Shown piece by piece: positions 15,852 to 25,741 of a stretch of DNA of 36,964 nucleotides. Origin of the DNA: an uncultured Chlorobiaceae bacterium (lineage in GTDB: Bacteria > Bacteroidota > Chlorobiia > Chlorobiales > Chlorobiaceae); NCBI GenBank assembly GCA_903866255.1, contig CAIPMW010000085.1, positions 1 through 36,964 of the forward strand. Direction: 5' to 3'. Under the pieces are notes generated by a model that worked only from the letters and a program-made list of their open reading frames with translations, was not told the DNA's origin and searched no databases. A program made the position numbers and the translations under genes. Within the stretch, counting starts at the first letter, position 1. Each line of letters starts with the position of its first letter.

Positions 15852-16883
15852 ATGAAGATATTAGTGACTGGCGCGGCGGGGTTTATCGGCTTCCATGTTT
15901 GCAAACGACTGCTGGAGCGTGGAGAGAGGGTAACCGGCCTTGATAACCTGAACAACTATTACGATGTTTCACTGAAGTTGTCGCGGCTTGCCTTGCTTGA
16001 GCCCTTTGAGAAGTTCTCTTTTGTCAAGGCTGATCTTTCTGATCGTGCTGCGATGGAGGAGCTTTTTGCAACAGGGGAGTTTGACCGGGTGGTCAATCTT
16101 GCCGCCCAGGCTGGTGTGCGTTATTCTATTCAGAATCCACATGCCTATATTGAGAGCAATATTGTGGGCTTTCTCAATATTTTAGAGGGGTGCCGCCATT
16201 ACGGCGTGAAGCATCTGGTCTATGCCTCATCCAGCTCAGTGTATGGGGCAAATGAGACGCTCCCTTTTTCCGTGCATGATAATGTCGATCATCCTCTCTC
16301 TCTCTACGCGGCAAGCAAGAAGGCCAATGAGTTGATGGCCCATACCTACAGCAACCTCTATCATCTGCCGACAACCGGCCTCCGCTTTTTTACGGTCTAT
16401 GGCCCGTGGGGCAGGCCTGATATGGCTCTCTTTCTTTTTACCGACGCAATTCTGAACAACAAGCCGATCAAGGTCTTCAATTACGGCAAGCATCGTCGCG
16501 ATTTTACCTTTATTGATGATGTTGTTGAAGGAATCATCAGGACGCTGGATCATGTGGCTGAGCCCAATCCGGAGTGGTCAGGCCTCAAGCCCGATCCCGG
16601 CAGCAGCAAAGCGCCATGGAGGGTCTACAATATCGGGAACAACAGTCCGGTAGAGCTTATGGATTACATTGAGGCACTTGAGGGGCAGCTTGGCCGGAGC
16701 GCCATCAAGGAGTTTTTGCCACTGCAGCCGGGCGATGTGCCCGACACCTGCGCCGATGTTGATCAACTGATGGAGGATGTTCATTACAAGCCGGAGACAA
16801 CGGTGCAGGAGGGGATCAAGCGTTTTGTGGCCTGGTACCGGGAGTATTACCCTACTCCGGTTTCAGATGCGGGAAGAAAATAA
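15852..16883 (+). CDS. NAD-dependent sugar epimerase, UDP-glucuronate 4-epimerase type
   Basis: A 343-residue extended short-chain dehydrogenase. The ATG at 15852 starts [20 protein letters not shown], placing the GxxGxxG NAD loop at residues 7-13; the frame is open for 29 codons upstream but those residues are not family-like. Other motifs are [11 protein letters not shown] and the catalytic Tyr-x3-Lys in [14 protein letters not shown], then [18 protein letters not shown]. The closest families are LspL/CapI-type enzymes that interconvert UDP-glucuronate and UDP-galacturonate for surface polysaccharides. A UDP-glucose dehydrogenase at 32668 could supply its substrate. The 3' end overlaps lysS tail-to-tail by 32 bases. 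Confidence 0.88.
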   Translation: MKILVTGAAGFIGFHVCKRLLERGERVTGLDNLNNYYDVSLKLSRLALLEPFEKFSFVKADLSDRAAMEELFATGEFDRVVNLAAQAGVRYSIQNPHAYIESNIVGFLNILEGCRHYGVKHLVYASSSSVYGANETLPFSVHDNVDHPLSLYAASKKANELMAHTYSNLYHLPTTGLRFFTVYGPWGRPDMALFLFTDAILNNKPIKVFNYGKHRRDFTFIDDVVEGIIRTLDHVAEPNPEWSGLKPDPGSSKAPWRVYNIGNNSPVELMDYIEALEGQLGRSAIKEFLPLQPGDVPDTCADVDQLMEDVHYKPETTVQEGIKRFVAWYREYYPTPVSDAGRK

Positions 16884-18387
16884 CATCCCTGATTGAATCC
16901 TGACCGGTAAGAATCATTACCAGCCGGTCGATTCCGATGCCAAGTCCGGCACATGGGGGCATGCCGTATTCGATGGCTCGGAGGAAGTCCTCGTCAACAA
17001 TCATCGCCTCTTCGTCGCCGCGCTGACGCAGTTTGGCCTGCGACTCCAGCCTTTCCCGCTGAATGACAGGGTCGTTCAGCTCTGAGAAAGAGTTACACAC
17101 CTCTTTGCCGCCGACAATGAGTTCAAATCGTTCGACGATGCCCGGCTGTGATGGGTGCTCTTTGGCCAGAGGCGACATTTCAGTGGGGTAGTCGGTGATA
17201 AAAGTTGGCTGAATCAGCTTTGGCTCTACAAATTCACCAAAAATCTCGTCGATAATCTTGCCGCTGCTGATTTTTGGATCGAGTTCAAGTCCGAGCTCCC
17301 TGGCGGTGTAACGAAGTTCCTCCTCTGATTGGCCAGCAATATTTTTGCCGGTGTATTCCGCTATAGCATCAATAATGCTCAGGCGGCGAAATGGAGTTTT
17401 AAGGCTGATCTCGTTGCCAAGAAACATGGTGCTGTCGCTCTGGTTGACGGCAAGAGCGGTCCGGCAGATCAGCTCTTCGACCATCTTCATCATCCAGTTG
17501 TAATCTTTATAGGCAACATAGAGCTCAACCTGGGTGAACTCCGGATTGTGGAATCGGTCAATCCCTTCGTTGCGGAAATCTTTGGCAAATTCAAAGACAC
17601 CGTCAAAGCCTCCGACAATCAGTCGCTTGAGGTAGAGTTCGTTGGCGATGCGCAGGTAGAGCTGCATGTCGAGCGCATTGTGGTGTGTGGTGAAGGGGCG
17701 GGCTGCAGCGCCTCCGTAGATGGGCTGCAGAATAGGGGTTTCAACCTCAAGCCACCCCTGCCCGGTGAAAAAGTTCCGCATGGAGGAGACAATAGCTGAT
17801 CGCTTGATAAAGGTCTGCTTGACCTCCGGGTTGACAATCAGGTCTACATAACGCTGGCGGTAGCGCATCTCTTTGTCGCTGAAGGCATCAAAAATAACCT
17901 TCTCGCCATCAACCTCTTTCTCCTTGGCAACGGGGATCGGGCGCAGCGATTTGGTCAGCAGCTCCAGCGATTCGGCATGGACCGATATTTCGCCCGTTTT
18001 GGTTCGGAAGGAGAACCCTTTGACTCCGACGATATCACCGATGTCGAGCAGCTTGAAGATGTTGTAGGTTGCTTCGCCAACCTCATCCTTTTTCATGTAG
18101 ATCTGGATTCTGCCGCTGGAGTCCTGAAGATGGAAAAATGAGGCTTTCCCCATCTTTCTGATGGTCATGATTCTGCCGGCAACTGAGACAGGAGTTTTAG
18201 CCTCCTCTTCAAAATCTTTGATGATTTCCATTGAGGAGTTTGTCACCTCAAATTGGGTTGGATAGGGATTTATCCCTGCATCCATCAGGTGCTGGCGCTC
18301 TTCAAGACGACGCAGCATTTGGTCATTGAGGGAGAGCTGGGTTGGCTGTTCCAGGTTATTTTTATTTTGTTCGTTCTCTTTATGCAT
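16852..18387 (-). CDS. lysS: Lysyl-tRNA synthetase, class II
   Basis: Charges tRNA-Lys in the cytoplasm. The N-terminal OB fold binds the anticodon ([23 protein letters not shown]). Class II motif 2 is [23 protein letters not shown] and motif 3 is [15 protein letters not shown] near the C-terminus. I chose the ATG at 18387 ([11 protein letters not shown]), giving 511 aa. The frame is open to 18546, but those extra 53 residues run into the crtB coding region and are not LysS-like. It is transcribed after crtB with 55 bases between them. Confidence 0.96.
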   Translation of the reverse strand: MHKENEQNKNNLEQPTQLSLNDQMLRRLEERQHLMDAGINPYPTQFEVTNSSMEIIKDFEEEAKTPVSVAGRIMTIRKMGKASFFHLQDSSGRIQIYMKKDEVGEATYNIFKLLDIGDIVGVKGFSFRTKTGEISVHAESLELLTKSLRPIPVAKEKEVDGEKVIFDAFSDKEMRYRQRYVDLIVNPEVKQTFIKRSAIVSSMRNFFTGQGWLEVETPILQPIYGGAAARPFTTHHNALDMQLYLRIANELYLKRLIVGGFDGVFEFAKDFRNEGIDRFHNPEFTQVELYVAYKDYNWMMKMVEELICRTALAVNQSDSTMFLGNEISLKTPFRRLSIIDAIAEYTGKNIAGQSEEELRYTARELGLELDPKISSGKIIDEIFGEFVEPKLIQPTFITDYPTEMSPLAKEHPSQPGIVERFELIVGGKEVCNSFSELNDPVIQRERLESQAKLRQRGDEEAMIVDEDFLRAIEYGMPPCAGLGIGIDRLVMILTGQDSIRDVIFFPHLKPE

Positions 18388-18442
18388 GGTAATGAGTTCG
18401 GTCTGTGAATAAATATGGGCAACCCCTGCGGAGTCTTGACGC

Positions 18443-19366
18443 TTAACGGGTTTTCTGCCACACGGCAGGCAGAGTGCTGATTTTTTGCCAGAAGGAGCGA
18501 TATGCCCGTTTAGAAAAAACATCGTATTGATTCTCTTCAATGGCATTTAAAATATTGCCATAATTGACGCTGCTGATGGCGACACCGAAGCGGCTTCGCT
18601 GTTCAAGCATTGGAATTCCTCTATCCGATGAGCTGTAGTAGCTTCTTGCTCTTGCGATCTGAAACTTCATCAGCTCAAGAAAGTTGCTATTCATCCGTTT
18701 CTGCATCAGCTCTTCACTCGAATAGTTGAAGTGGCGCAGATCTTCAAGCGGAAGATAGATTCTGCCACGGTTCACATCTTCACCAACATCTCGCAGGATG
18801 TTGGTCAATTGCATGGCAATACCGAGTTCAATGGCATACTGCAGGGCCTCTTTGTTGCTGTAGCCAAAAATTTCTGCGGTTATCAGCCCAACAACTGATG
18901 CAACTTTGTAACAATAAACGTACAGCTCGTCAAACGTCTCAAATGGCTTAAACTCAATATCCATCGCAACACCATCCATTAAATCGAGCGGTAGCTCTAT
19001 CGGAATCGTGTAGCTTTTGAGCGTGTCATGCCAAGCCATCATGATGGGATCGTTTTCAACCTTTCCTGCATAGCAGGCCTTGAGTTTTGTTTTCCAGCTC
19101 TCAAGCATTCGACTGATCTCTTCTCTGGTGATAAGCCCCTGTTCAAGTCTCTCCTCAGCCATATCGACCACATCATCAACGGTGCGCAGCAGGGCATAAA
19201 TGGCAAAAATAGGTCTCTGCTGTTTTTTTGGCAGAAACAGGCTGGCAAGGTAGAAGGTTTTGGCGTGCTCTTTTGAAATCTGGCGGCAGTATGCATAAGC
19301 ATCGTCAAGCGTTATCAGCTTTTCCGTCTCCTGGTCAGCAGAGTTTCGGCTATCGTTCTGATTCAT
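18443..19366 (-). CDS. crtB: Phytoene synthase (squalene/phytoene synthase family)
   Basis: Condenses two geranylgeranyl diphosphates to phytoene, the first committed step of carotenoid synthesis. The two Asp-rich, Mg-binding motifs are present: DDVVD (64-68) within [14 protein letters not shown], and DVGED (193-197) within [18 protein letters not shown]. The length of 307 aa is normal. It probably supplies carotenoids for the photosynthetic apparatus in a green sulfur bacterium. A squalene synthase of the HpnC/HpnD type is the main alternative, but the motif context favours phytoene. It precedes lysS on the same strand. Confidence 0.88.
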   Translation of the reverse strand: MNQNDSRNSADQETEKLITLDDAYAYCRQISKEHAKTFYLASLFLPKKQQRPIFAIYALLRTVDDVVDMAEERLEQGLITREEISRMLESWKTKLKACYAGKVENDPIMMAWHDTLKSYTIPIELPLDLMDGVAMDIEFKPFETFDELYVYCYKVASVVGLITAEIFGYSNKEALQYAIELGIAMQLTNILRDVGEDVNRGRIYLPLEDLRHFNYSSEELMQKRMNSNFLELMKFQIARARSYYSSSDRGIPMLEQRSRFGVAISSVNYGNILNAIEENQYDVFSKRAYRSFWQKISTLPAVWQKTR

Positions 19367-19574
19367 CTGATGTGTGCATCTATTTGCCTGTTTGGATCAT
19401 TTCAGCTTAATTAGCCTTCTATAGTATGGGGGTGAAAGCAAAAAAGTGTACATTTTTGAACGGTTCGATATGATCCCATGATGAACCGCCAAGATAAAAC
19501 AATGGTTGTAATATAGCAACATGCCATATTGTTGATCATTACTTTTCATTTTTACGAAAATTATTACAGAACTT
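19367..19574. other. Divergent intergenic region crtB / hflX
   Basis: These 208 bases must hold both promoters. A 6-base inverted repeat CGGTTC (19460-19465) / GAACCG (19483-19488) is present. An imperfect stem from AACAATGG to CCATATTGTT (about 19497-19533) lies 40 bases ahead of hflX. I could not assign confident -35/-10 boxes. Confidence 0.35.
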
Positions 19575-20864
19575 TTGAATACTGTTACTCCTGAAAACAA
19601 AAGGGAAAAGGCTTTTCTTGTCGGCCTCTGTTCCCCCCCCGAAACACCTCGCTCACTGGTTGAGGAGTATCTTGATGAACTCGCTTTTCTGGCCGATACG
19701 GCTGGCGCTGATGTGGTGGATTCGTTTATCCAGGATCGGAAGTTGCGTGATCCCGCCTACTGTATAGGCAAAGGAAAGGTTGAGGAGCTTGTTGCGTTCG
19801 TCAAGGAGCACGAGATAGATCTGGTGATTTTTGATGATGATCTTTCGCCGGCACAGGCCAGAAACCTTGAACAGACTCTGGAGTGCAAGGTTATTGATCG
19901 TACAGGGCTGATTCTGCAGATCTTTGCTATCAGGGCTCAGTCGGCGCAGGCCAAAATGCAGGTAGAGCTTGCTCAGCTTGAGTATATGCTTCCTCGTCTT
20001 TCCGGCAAATGGACTCACCTCTCGAAACAGAAGGGAGGTATTGGCAACAAGGGTCCGGGTGAGACCCAGATTGAGACTGACCGGCGTCTGGTTCGTAACC
20101 GCATCTCCCTGCTGAAAAAAAAGTTGAAGGAGGTTGCCCTGCAGCATGATACCCAGACTCACAGTCGCCAGATGGTACAGCGGGTCTCTCTTGTGGGCTA
20201 CACCAATGCAGGCAAGTCAACCTTGATGAACGCACTTTGCCCTGAGGCGGAAGCCTTTGCTGAAAACAGGCTCTTTGCCACGCTCGATACCAAGACACGG
20301 CGTCTTGAGCTTAACATCAACAAGCTTGTGCTGCTCTCGGATACGGTAGGTTTTATCCGCAAATTGCCACACACGCTTGTCGAGAGTTTTAAATCGACAC
20401 TTGATGAGGTGTTGCAGGCCGATTTTTTGCTTCATGTGGTCGACATCAGCCATCCAGGTTTTGAGGAGCAGATGACCGTGGTGCGCGACACGCTGAAAGA
20501 GATCGGTGTCACCCACGACAACATTATTGAGGTGTTCAATAAAATTGATGCTCTTCAGGATCCTGGGCTGTTGCAGGAGCTTGGCGAAAAATATCCTGAA
20601 GCTGTATGTATCTCCGCTGTGCGGGATATCAATATCGCTCTCCTCAAGGAGATGATTGGCCAGCAGGTGGCGCGGGAATACACAGAACGCCATATCAGCG
20701 TTCATGTTTCCAATTACAAACTGATTACCTATTTGTACGAGCATACTGAAGTGATCGAAAAGAAACATGTTGATGAAGAGGTTGAGCTGACCTTCAGGGT
20801 GCGCAACAACCAGAGTAAACATATTGATTCCCTCATCAACGCATCACAACTGATGCAATTATGA
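19575..20864 (+). CDS. hflX: GTPase HflX
   Basis: A ribosome-associated GTPase that splits stalled or stress-inactivated 70S ribosomes. Its N-terminal HflX domain contains DRTGLILQIFAIRAQSAQAK and GGIGNKGPGETQIETDRR, followed by a coiled-coil linker. The G domain has G1 GYTNAGKST (about 209), G3 DTVGF, and G4 NKID. Length 429 aa. The start is a TTG at 19575; no ATG or GTG lies between it and the upstream in-frame stop, and there is no clear ribosome binding site, so translation may be weak. The stop overlaps the ybeY start as ATGA (20861-20864), so the two are coupled. Confidence 0.93.
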   Translation: MNTVTPENKREKAFLVGLCSPPETPRSLVEEYLDELAFLADTAGADVVDSFIQDRKLRDPAYCIGKGKVEELVAFVKEHEIDLVIFDDDLSPAQARNLEQTLECKVIDRTGLILQIFAIRAQSAQAKMQVELAQLEYMLPRLSGKWTHLSKQKGGIGNKGPGETQIETDRRLVRNRISLLKKKLKEVALQHDTQTHSRQMVQRVSLVGYTNAGKSTLMNALCPEAEAFAENRLFATLDTKTRRLELNINKLVLLSDTVGFIRKLPHTLVESFKSTLDEVLQADFLLHVVDISHPGFEEQMTVVRDTLKEIGVTHDNIIEVFNKIDALQDPGLLQELGEKYPEAVCISAVRDINIALLKEMIGQQVAREYTERHISVHVSNYKLITYLYEHTEVIEKKHVDEEVELTFRVRNNQSKHIDSLINASQLMQL

Positions 20865-21286
20865 CGATGGAAATTTACAATTCTACAAAAAGGGAAATCC
20901 CGGAGAAGTTGCTCGAAAAAGCTCTTCTTCTGGTTTTGAAACATGAGGGTTATTCGCCAGAATCAATCATTGGTGTCTATTGTGGTAACAAGATGATACA
21001 GCGCATCAATCGTGAGTTTCTTGACCACGATTATCCCACCGATACCATCACTTTCCGTTATAACAAGGGGAGTGATGTTGACGGGGAATTTTATATTTCG
21101 CTTGATGTAGTCAAAGAGAATGCGGTAAAGTTTAATGTTGATTTTCAGGAGGAGCTTCTCCGTGTCACCTTGCATTCTGCGCTGCATTTGATCGGTTATG
21201 ATGATCAGTCGGTGGAAGATCGGGCAGCTATGCAGGAAAAAGAGGCTTTTTTTCTCAAGTACTATCACTCAATGATTTCGGGATAA
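20861..21286 (+). CDS. ybeY: rRNA maturation endoribonuclease YbeY
   Basis: A small metal-dependent RNase needed for 16S rRNA 3' maturation and ribosome quality control. It is recognised by REFLDHDYPTDTITF and the metal site HSALHLIGYDD. The family's usual pattern is HGxLHLxGYDH; here the third His is Asp, leaving two histidines and an acidic residue. A replaced third ligand is known in Bacteroidetes/Chlorobi relatives, so it is probably still active. Length 141 aa is normal. It is translationally coupled to hflX and overlaps the trmH-type gene by 22 bases, tail to tail. Confidence 0.93.
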   Translation: MTMEIYNSTKREIPEKLLEKALLLVLKHEGYSPESIIGVYCGNKMIQRINREFLDHDYPTDTITFRYNKGSDVDGEFYISLDVVKENAVKFNVDFQEELLRVTLHSALHLIGYDDQSVEDRAAMQEKEAFFLKYYHSMISG

Positions 21287-21939
21287 AATCTTTTTGAAAT
21301 CCGCCCCTGTCCATCAAGAAGTGGATAGGGGAGTTCTTTTTCTCGCAGTTCCCGGCTCAGACGTGGATAAGAAAGCTCAAAGAGCATCTTTTCAAGAGCA
21401 TCTGGCTTGAGTTTGGGTTGATCGTACATTCCTTTCAGTGATCTCTGCCGTTGAGCTTCAAAAAGAACAACTGCGGTGGCGACCGATACATTCAGTGACT
21501 CTCCCATACCGAGCATCGGTATGGAAATGGTAATGTCTGCTCCCTTGATGGCCTCTTCCGACACCCCATCCCACTCGGCACCAACGACGAGTGCTGTCGG
21601 GAGGGTATAGTCAATGTTCCTGAAATCCTGGTACTCCACATTGTTTGTTGCCACGAGGATCTGCATTCCCGATGTCGTCAGCTTTTGGAAGGCACTCTCT
21701 ACATCAGGATAGAGATTCATGGTGATCCACTTGCTTGTGCCAGCGGCAGCATTTTGCTCGGTATATATTGACTTGCGGTACGAAACAGCATGGATTTCAC
21801 CAATGCCGACGCCCTCACAGCTTCTGATGATGGCCGAGAGGTTATGTGCTTTGTTCACATTGTCCATCACCACGGTAAGATCGGGTTGGCGATGACGCAG
21901 CATGTCGTGGATTTTCTGGAATCGTTCTGGTGAAATCAA
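21265..21939 (-). CDS. trmH: tRNA/rRNA 2'-O-methyltransferase, TrmH (SpoU) type
   Basis: A SPOUT-fold enzyme that methylates the ribose of a guanosine, in TrmH G18 of tRNA. The three SpoU motifs are present: DNVNKAHNLSAIIRSCEGVG (motif 1 with catalytic Arg), ALVVGAEWDGVS (motif 2) and ISIPMLGMGESLNVSVATAV (motif 3, the trefoil knot). The 224-aa length and C-terminal extension agree with TrmH proper; a different RNA target cannot be excluded. Its 3' end overlaps ybeY. Confidence 0.9.
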   Translation of the reverse strand: MISPERFQKIHDMLRHRQPDLTVVMDNVNKAHNLSAIIRSCEGVGIGEIHAVSYRKSIYTEQNAAAGTSKWITMNLYPDVESAFQKLTTSGMQILVATNNVEYQDFRNIDYTLPTALVVGAEWDGVSEEAIKGADITISIPMLGMGESLNVSVATAVVLFEAQRQRSLKGMYDQPKLKPDALEKMLFELSYPRLSRELREKELPYPLLDGQGRISKRFYPEIIE

Positions 21940-22152
21940 GAGTGCGGGATATGGTTTTTGTAGTCATCATAAGGTAATGTAGCATAAGTAAGCTATTTTT
22001 TCCAGCAATCGGAAAAGGGAACGCGTCATATCGTCATGTTGCAATGTACTCATTCTTGCGGAGCTTACTTTTTTTAAGTATATCAAGGAAGATATACCGC
22101 TCTGGAGCGGCAACAAATCCTGATAGAGGTTGAGACGCACGGCTGCTATACT
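21940..22152. promoter_or_regulatory. Divergent region with structured leader before the phosphoesterase gene
   Basis: Inverted repeat AAGTAAGCT (21986-21994) / AGCTTACTT (22062-22070) is perfect over 9 bases, and its right arm runs into a T-tract. Three small hairpins follow: TACTT/AAGTA (22066-22080), ATATC/GATAT (about 22080-22095) and CCGCTC/GAGCGG (22097-22110). Together they suggest a folded 5' leader for the gene at 22153. No known riboswitch was recognised. Confidence 0.45.
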
Positions 22153-23229
22153 ATGAAGCTCCATCACAACAAGAAACATCCTTACCTTGAGCATCTGCTG
22201 AAAACAGCAAAGCCGATTACGCTTGACTCTTCGTCGAAAGTGCTCATTCTCAGCGACCTGCATATTGGCAATGGAGGGCGACGCGACGAGTTCAAGCGTA
22301 ATGCTGAGCTGGTCAGCACCATGCTTGGTAGCTACTATTTGCCTGAAAAATATAGTCTTGTTTTGAATGGTGATATTGAGGAGCTTTTCAAATTTTCTCT
22401 TGACAGCATTGTCTCTGAATGGAGGGAGTTGTATGATCTGTTTCTCAAGTTTGAGTTGAATGGCTTTATGTTGAAAACGTATGGCAACCATGATGCCGCA
22501 TTGATGGAAGAGAGGGAGTACAGGCTGGCCTCGTCAATGTTTAATTCACTGAAGTTTCATTATGGCAATGAAACTCTTCTGCTTTTTCATGGCCACCAGG
22601 CATCGGAGCTGTTGTGGGAGACCTATCCGACGGTCAGCAGAGCGGTTATCTTTTTCATTCGCTACATCGCCAAACCTGTTGGCATCAGGAACTTTTCCAA
22701 AGCCTACAACAGCCCTCGACGGTTTGCCATCGAGAAATCGATTTATGAATTTTCAAACCAGGCAAAAATTGTCTCTATTATAGGTCACACCCACAGGTCG
22801 CTGTTTGAATCACTGTCAAAGGTTGATTTTTTGAACTATCGAATTGAAGAACTCTGCCGTGCGTATACAACAGCAGCCAGTGAGCATCGCAATGATATTG
22901 AGCAGACCATTGTTTCACTGAAAACTGAACTTGAGGCCTGTTACACGAAGGGCAAGAGAATCGGACTGCGAAGCGGCCGTTACAATACTATCGCCATCCC
23001 AAGTATCTTCAACTCCGGGTGCACCATTGGGAAGCGTGGTATTACCGCTCTCGAAATTGAGGGAAACAAGATTCGGCTTGTCTATTGGTATAACGGCAAA
23101 CAGAGCCGCAAGTTTACGAGTGACCGTAATAATCAGGCAAAGGAACTCGGTTCGACAGGCTTTTCAAGGATTGTTTTGAACGAGGACTCGCTTGACTATG
23201 TTTTTTCCCGCATCCATCTCCTTGCCTGA
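22153..23229 (+). CDS. Calcineurin-like metallophosphoesterase
   Basis: All metal-binding motifs are visible: DLHIG (35-39), GDIEE (73-77), GNHD (111-114), HGH (146-148) and GHTH (211-214). It is a cytoplasmic or membrane-peripheral dinuclear phosphoesterase. An insertion after GHTH, about residues 225-290, is rich in charged and helical residues (EHRNDIEQTIVSLKTELEACY) and likely forms a coiled hairpin; the beta-rich C-terminus then closes the fold. The substrate is unknown. It might be related to UDP-diacylglucosamine hydrolases, but the length (358 aa) and insertion differ from LpxH. No clear ribosome binding site precedes the ATG. It converges on priA. Confidence 0.82.
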   Translation: MKLHHNKKHPYLEHLLKTAKPITLDSSSKVLILSDLHIGNGGRRDEFKRNAELVSTMLGSYYLPEKYSLVLNGDIEELFKFSLDSIVSEWRELYDLFLKFELNGFMLKTYGNHDAALMEEREYRLASSMFNSLKFHYGNETLLLFHGHQASELLWETYPTVSRAVIFFIRYIAKPVGIRNFSKAYNSPRRFAIEKSIYEFSNQAKIVSIIGHTHRSLFESLSKVDFLNYRIEELCRAYTTAASEHRNDIEQTIVSLKTELEACYTKGKRIGLRSGRYNTIAIPSIFNSGCTIGKRGITALEIEGNKIRLVYWYNGKQSRKFTSDRNNQAKELGSTGFSRIVLNEDSLDYVFSRIHLLA

Positions 23230-23297
23230 ACTGCCCGCAGATATCAGATAGTATTGAAGTCAACTATTTGTGCGTATTTACACGGTCACTCTGCTGG

Positions 23298-25730
23298 TTA
23301 CATGAGGTTTTGTGGGTCAACATCAATCGTGAAAACGAGGCCTGATGGTCGGAAGCGTGCGGTTATATCGTTGCTCAATTGTTTGATGAAACTGGGTGAG
23401 AGCTTCCCGGTGAAAAGTTTGACGAGGAGGTGGTAACGATAGCGACTCCTAATTTTTGTAATACCTGCGGGTGCCGGACCAAGAATGGTTCCTCGCTCTG
23501 CCAGCAAGTGTTGTGCCAGCAGCTCTTTACAGTGGAGCGCGGCAGCTTCGGCCACTTTTTCATCCTCTGAGCTGCACTCAAATTTTATGAGCCTCGATGC
23601 AGGCGGGTAGTGCAGCTCCACTCTTGTTGCACACTCACGGATAAAGAATTTTTCATAACTGCCCTGCAGGATGGCCTTGAAGACCTCACTCTCCCTGTTA
23701 TAGACTTGCAGGTAAACTTCACCTGGCTTTGAGGCCCGTCCAGCGCGTCCAGCCACCTGTGTGAGCAGTGAAAAGACTCGCTCTGAAGCTCTGAAGTCGG
23801 GTATATTGAGTCCAATATCGGCCATGAGCACACCGACCAGTGTTACGGCAGGAAAATCAAGCCCTTTGGCCACCATTTGGGTGCCAAGCAGTATTCGGGC
23901 TTTGCGCTCGTGAAACTCTCTGAGAATCCGTCCGTGAGAACCTTTGGTGGTCGTGGTATCAACATCCATTCTGAGAATTTTCTCCTCAGGAAAAAGCGTT
24001 TGCAGCTCCTCTTCGATGCGCTCAGTGCCGCTGCTTTTAAAAAACAGCTCAGTCGATGCACATTTTTCGCATGATGCCGTATAGCGTTCAGTATGGCCAC
24101 AGTAGTGGCAACGGAGATGTTGTTGAGTGGAATGATAGACAAGGGGAATATTGCAGAACTTGCAGTGAGGGATATGGCCGCAGGTCAGGCAGAAGGTGCT
24201 TCCGGCAAATCCTCGTCGGTTCTGCAGGAGGATGACCTGTTCATCTCTCTCCATTCGAAAGGATATCTGCTGGTAAAGAAGCTCGGAGATTGATGCTGAT
24301 GCTTTTGGATTATCTCGCATCCAGACAAGATGTATCACCGGCATGGTTGCTCCATCAATCCGCTCAAGGAGATTAATAAGGGTGTATTTGCCATTCCGTG
24401 CGTTTTGGAACGATTCAAACGAAGGGGTGGCTGAGCCCAGTACACAGATTGCCTTGCTGAACAGCGCCCTCATAACGGCCGTGTCACGAGCGTTGTAGCG
24501 GGGATTGCGGTCTTGCTTGTAGGCCCCGTCATGTTCTTCGTCAACAATGATTGCTCCAAGGTTTTCGAGGGGAGCGAAAATGGTTGAGCGTGCTCCAAGG
24601 GCAATTTTTGTTTTCCCCTGCTTGAGGCTGTGCCAGGCGTCATATTTTTCCTGCTCGCTCATGGCACTGTGCATGATGGTGATCTCATTATGAAAATGCT
24701 CACGGAAGCGGCCTGCCGTTTGTGGTGTAAGGGCTATCTCAGGCACCAGCACAATTGCGCTCTTTCCTGCAGCAAGGACGATTTTCAGGAATTCGATATA
24801 CACCAGTGTTTTGCCACTTCCCGTAACACCATGCAGGAGAAAGGTGTGGTACTTTTGTTGTTCAAAAGCGTAACGGAGCTGCTCAAGCGCTTTTTTTTGT
24901 AAAGCCGTCAGATTTTTTTGGGATTGTGGTTGTTCTGCAAAGCCGGTTGAAAACTTGCTTGTTATCTCAAGAAGAATTTTTTCAGCCATCCCCTTATGTA
25001 CAAGAGTGTTCAATGTCTCTCTGGAAGCACCGATGGTTTCAGGAAACGTGTATTCGGGGTAGAGATCGGTCAAGCGTTGTAATGCATCAAGCTGTTTTGG
25101 AGAGATTTTCAGCTTCTCATGGATCTCGGTCAACAATGGGTTGATGTTGCGGTAAGCGAGTTTCTGTTTGGGTTTTCTTGATAAAAACTTTTTTGAAAGG
25201 AGAAGATATCCCCCACGCTCAAGTTCCGTAATTGTGCGATAGAGCTGTTTTTTTCCAAGTCGACGCTGAAGTTGTGGAATAGTAAGACGCTTTTCAGCAC
25301 TTAACATTTTTATAATTGAGCGTCGGAGGGAGGTGTTGACAATTCTTGGCGCTTCAGCATGCAGTTCAAAATCTGTGATCTCAACAACATCATGAACAGT
25401 TGTCCTTACGGCAGCGGGAAGGGCGGAGATAAGTGTATCAATTTGTCTTGTAAGGTAATAATCGGCCATCCAGGCTGTAAGCTGCAGAAGTTCCTGGCTC
25501 AGAACGGGACGACCACCATAGAGGAGGTCTGAGACTTCTATGGTGCAACTCTCTCCGTTATCTTCGGATAAAAAGGCCAGTATATAGCCGGTCGAGATGC
25601 GTTGATTTCCATTTTTGGCCGAAAGCAGCACCATGCACCCTGGATGGATCTCTTCAACCAGCGTATCGGGCAGCTTGATAACAAACGGCTCCCCTCTGAA
25701 AATTGTTTCTGATACCGTCAGTGCAAACAT
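23298..25730 (-). CDS. priA: Primosomal protein N' (replication restart helicase PriA)
   Basis: Reloads the replicative helicase at collapsed forks. An N-terminal 3'-DNA-binding domain begins MFALTVSETIFRGEPFVIKL. The helicase core has Walker A in HGVTGSGKTLVYIEF (about residue 300), DEEHDGAYKQ (motif II) and GSATPSFES (motif III). The zinc-binding insert carries paired cysteines (CLTCGHIPHCKFC, RCHYCGH, CEKC). Motif V-VI regions GTQMVAKGLDFPAVTLVGVL and QVAGRAGR follow. Length 810 aa is normal. A terminator-like hairpin ends 12 bases upstream of its ATG. Confidence 0.97.
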   Translation of the reverse strand: MFALTVSETIFRGEPFVIKLPDTLVEEIHPGCMVLLSAKNGNQRISTGYILAFLSEDNGESCTIEVSDLLYGGRPVLSQELLQLTAWMADYYLTRQIDTLISALPAAVRTTVHDVVEITDFELHAEAPRIVNTSLRRSIIKMLSAEKRLTIPQLQRRLGKKQLYRTITELERGGYLLLSKKFLSRKPKQKLAYRNINPLLTEIHEKLKISPKQLDALQRLTDLYPEYTFPETIGASRETLNTLVHKGMAEKILLEITSKFSTGFAEQPQSQKNLTALQKKALEQLRYAFEQQKYHTFLLHGVTGSGKTLVYIEFLKIVLAAGKSAIVLVPEIALTPQTAGRFREHFHNEITIMHSAMSEQEKYDAWHSLKQGKTKIALGARSTIFAPLENLGAIIVDEEHDGAYKQDRNPRYNARDTAVMRALFSKAICVLGSATPSFESFQNARNGKYTLINLLERIDGATMPVIHLVWMRDNPKASASISELLYQQISFRMERDEQVILLQNRRGFAGSTFCLTCGHIPHCKFCNIPLVYHSTQQHLRCHYCGHTERYTASCEKCASTELFFKSSGTERIEEELQTLFPEEKILRMDVDTTTTKGSHGRILREFHERKARILLGTQMVAKGLDFPAVTLVGVLMADIGLNIPDFRASERVFSLLTQVAGRAGRASKPGEVYLQVYNRESEVFKAILQGSYEKFFIRECATRVELHYPPASRLIKFECSSEDEKVAEAAALHCKELLAQHLLAERGTILGPAPAGITKIRSRYRYHLLVKLFTGKLSPSFIKQLSNDITARFRPSGLVFTIDVDPQNLM

Positions 25731-25741
25731 GGTGGTGAATG

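Noticed and set aside
18388-18546. 53-residue N-terminal extension of LysS
   Set aside because: It overlaps the crtB coding end and lacks LysS similarity; the internal ATG at 18387 matches the family start.
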